Below are positions 63,174-64,000 of a DNA stretch of 64,000 nt, piece by piece. The stretch covers positions 1 through 64,000 of the forward strand of contig NZ_JAEULP010000079.1 in assembly GCF_016792905.1 (NCBI RefSeq), written 5' to 3'. Position 1 is the first letter of the stretch. Every line of letters begins with the position of its first letter. The DNA comes from Tabrizicola sp. (GTDB taxonomy: Bacteria > Pseudomonadota > Alphaproteobacteria > Rhodobacterales > Rhodobacteraceae). The notes beneath the pieces were generated by a model, which was given only the letters and a program-made list of their open reading frames with translations, was not told the origin of the DNA and searched no databases. Made by a program: the position numbers and the translations under genes.

Positions 63174-64000
63174 TCATCCGGTTCTGGCGGTGGACAGCAG
63201 CCAGAGCCCAAGCACGGTGTACGCGACCATCAGCACCGTCATCGGCACATGCGCCAGCGGCCGTGCGCCCTGCCCCGCCAGCTTAAGCCCCAGGAGGACC
63301 GCCAGAAGATGCGCGCCCAGGATCGCCGCGAACTGGGCGGCATAGATGAACGGCATCACGCCCGGATCGGTCAGGAAGCCGAAGGAGACGTAGAAGGGCG
63401 GCAGTCCCAGCCAACTGTCGCCGGTCAGGAACGGGTCGTTCAGGGCGGCCAGCGTGTATTGCCCGGCGGTGAGCAGCATGACCAGATAATGCGCCGCGTG
63501 ATACCCCGCCGCGATGGCAAGGAAGGACAGTATCACAGGCCCCGTCGCGACGCCCCCGCCGATCCGGCGGGCAAGGGTGATCGCTGCAAGGATCAGCGTC
63601 AGCGTCCCAACCCAGACCGCGACAAGCCCGACCGTGTTCTGCCAGACCACAGCGCTGCGGCCCACCGGCTCCAGCGGGTTCTGCCCGATCAGCGCCTGCC
63701 ACCAGAAAGTTTCCGCCATGCCGTCGAAGGTCAGGGCGGCCAGGGCAAGGCTGACGAAGACCACGGCGGACGGGGACAGCGACGGCATCGCCAGCACCTG
63801 CGTCCCCGGCCAGCCCACCATCAGGCGGGTTCTGCGTTCATCAATTTCGTGCCAGACGGGCGAAACCTTCGAGATGAGGCCGAAGAGGACGGTCAGGAAC
63901 TCGCCCCGCACCAGCCAGTCCTCGCCCTCCAGCGTGGCGAGAGTGAAGATCACCAGCCAGTAGCCGAGCGCGAGCTTCGCCAGCACCGCCGGGTCGTCGG
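63174..64000 (-). CDS. Multi-pass membrane protein, partial (runs off window)
   Basis: At least 275 residues of an integral membrane protein whose N-terminus lies beyond the right edge. Hydrophobic segments: LALGYWLVIFTLATL, SAVVFVSLALAALTFDG, TVGLVAVWVGTLTLILAAITLA, VILSFLAIAAGYHAAHYLVMLL, VMPFIYAAQFAAILGAHLLAVLLGL and VPMTVLMVAYTVLGLWLLSTA. A histidine pair in GYHAAHYLVM and another in GAHLLAV lie in membrane segments and could bind metal or heme. The TFDGMAETFWW loop reminds me of fenitrothion-hydrolase-like membrane proteins, but that is a weak memory. It ends 80 bases before the substrate-binding protein and is probably the first visible gene of the Hyu operon. Confidence 0.7.
   Translation of the reverse strand, partial: DDPAVLAKLALGYWLVIFTLATLEGEDWLVRGEFLTVLFGLISKVSPVWHEIDERRTRLMVGWPGTQVLAMPSLSPSAVVFVSLALAALTFDGMAETFWWQALIGQNPLEPVGRSAVVWQNTVGLVAVWVGTLTLILAAITLARRIGGGVATGPVILSFLAIAAGYHAAHYLVMLLTAGQYTLAALNDPFLTGDSWLGLPPFYVSFGFLTDPGVMPFIYAAQFAAILGAHLLAVLLGLKLAGQGARPLAHVPMTVLMVAYTVLGLWLLSTARTG

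Overview
The window is GC-rich, gene-dense chromosomal DNA from an alphaproteobacterium. It most likely belongs to the Rhodobacteraceae (Rhodobacter/Gemmobacter/Tabrizicola-like). The pointers are heterotetrameric glyQ/glyS with a small gene between them, a SAM-II riboswitch before metZ (a typically alphaproteobacterial RNA), lysC next to ptsP, acnA next to a ccmABCDG cluster, and frequent 4-base or 1-base stop/start overlaps. I saw no rRNA, CRISPR array, phage module or insertion sequence. Most of the window is core genome with a few accessory islands.

Region by region. 1-2226 is the glycyl-tRNA synthetase cluster (glyS partial). 2391-9444 holds a secreted SPOR/peptidoglycan-binding/trypsin-like protein that has lost its catalytic residues, TrkH, FolE2, metZ with promoter, SAM-II aptamer and intrinsic terminator, and a secreted TPR protein. 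9493-14619 is a leftward block: a membrane protein, YciB, two related secreted proteins, FtsY, and a YhhN-like membrane enzyme. 14645-18092 runs rightward: an AlkB-type membrane di-iron protein, then six consecutive paralogous genes for ~110-residue exported proteins with four fixed cysteines. This tandem array is the most unusual thing in the window. 18117-26599 is largely housekeeping (xseA, purD, lysC, ptsP, plus a YciI-like protein, a bestrophin-like channel and two small genes).

26625-33377 holds a DUF1223 protein, aconitase and the cytochrome c maturation genes ccmA, B, C, D and G (the last four overlap or nearly abut). 33447-41090 is more accessory: a dimethylformamidase-large-subunit-like protein divergent from an FAD oxidoreductase whose ribosome binding site lies inside a predicted hairpin, then a Tat-exported vanadium-haloperoxidase/PAP2 protein overlapping a CRTAC1/UnbV protein, an AT-richer gap and a membrane-anchored Ser/Thr kinase. 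41109-44685 is a MacAB-like tripartite exporter operon followed by the decayed remnant of a second HlyD-type adaptor. 44801-49311 carries two valine tRNAs, an HU-like protein, lon and tgt. 49394-54591 is a TetR-controlled RND efflux operon with a perfect 16-bp palindromic operator. 54824-64000 is one long leftward operon: a partial membrane protein, a Tat-exported substrate-binding protein, an intergenic hairpin, two branched-chain-type permeases, two ATPases, and both hydantoinase/oxoprolinase subunits. Its arrangement suggests that the transporter feeds an amide or lactam substrate to the HyuAB enzyme.

Functions were assigned from motifs read in the translations. No database search was possible, so family names are from memory and substrate specificities are inferences.
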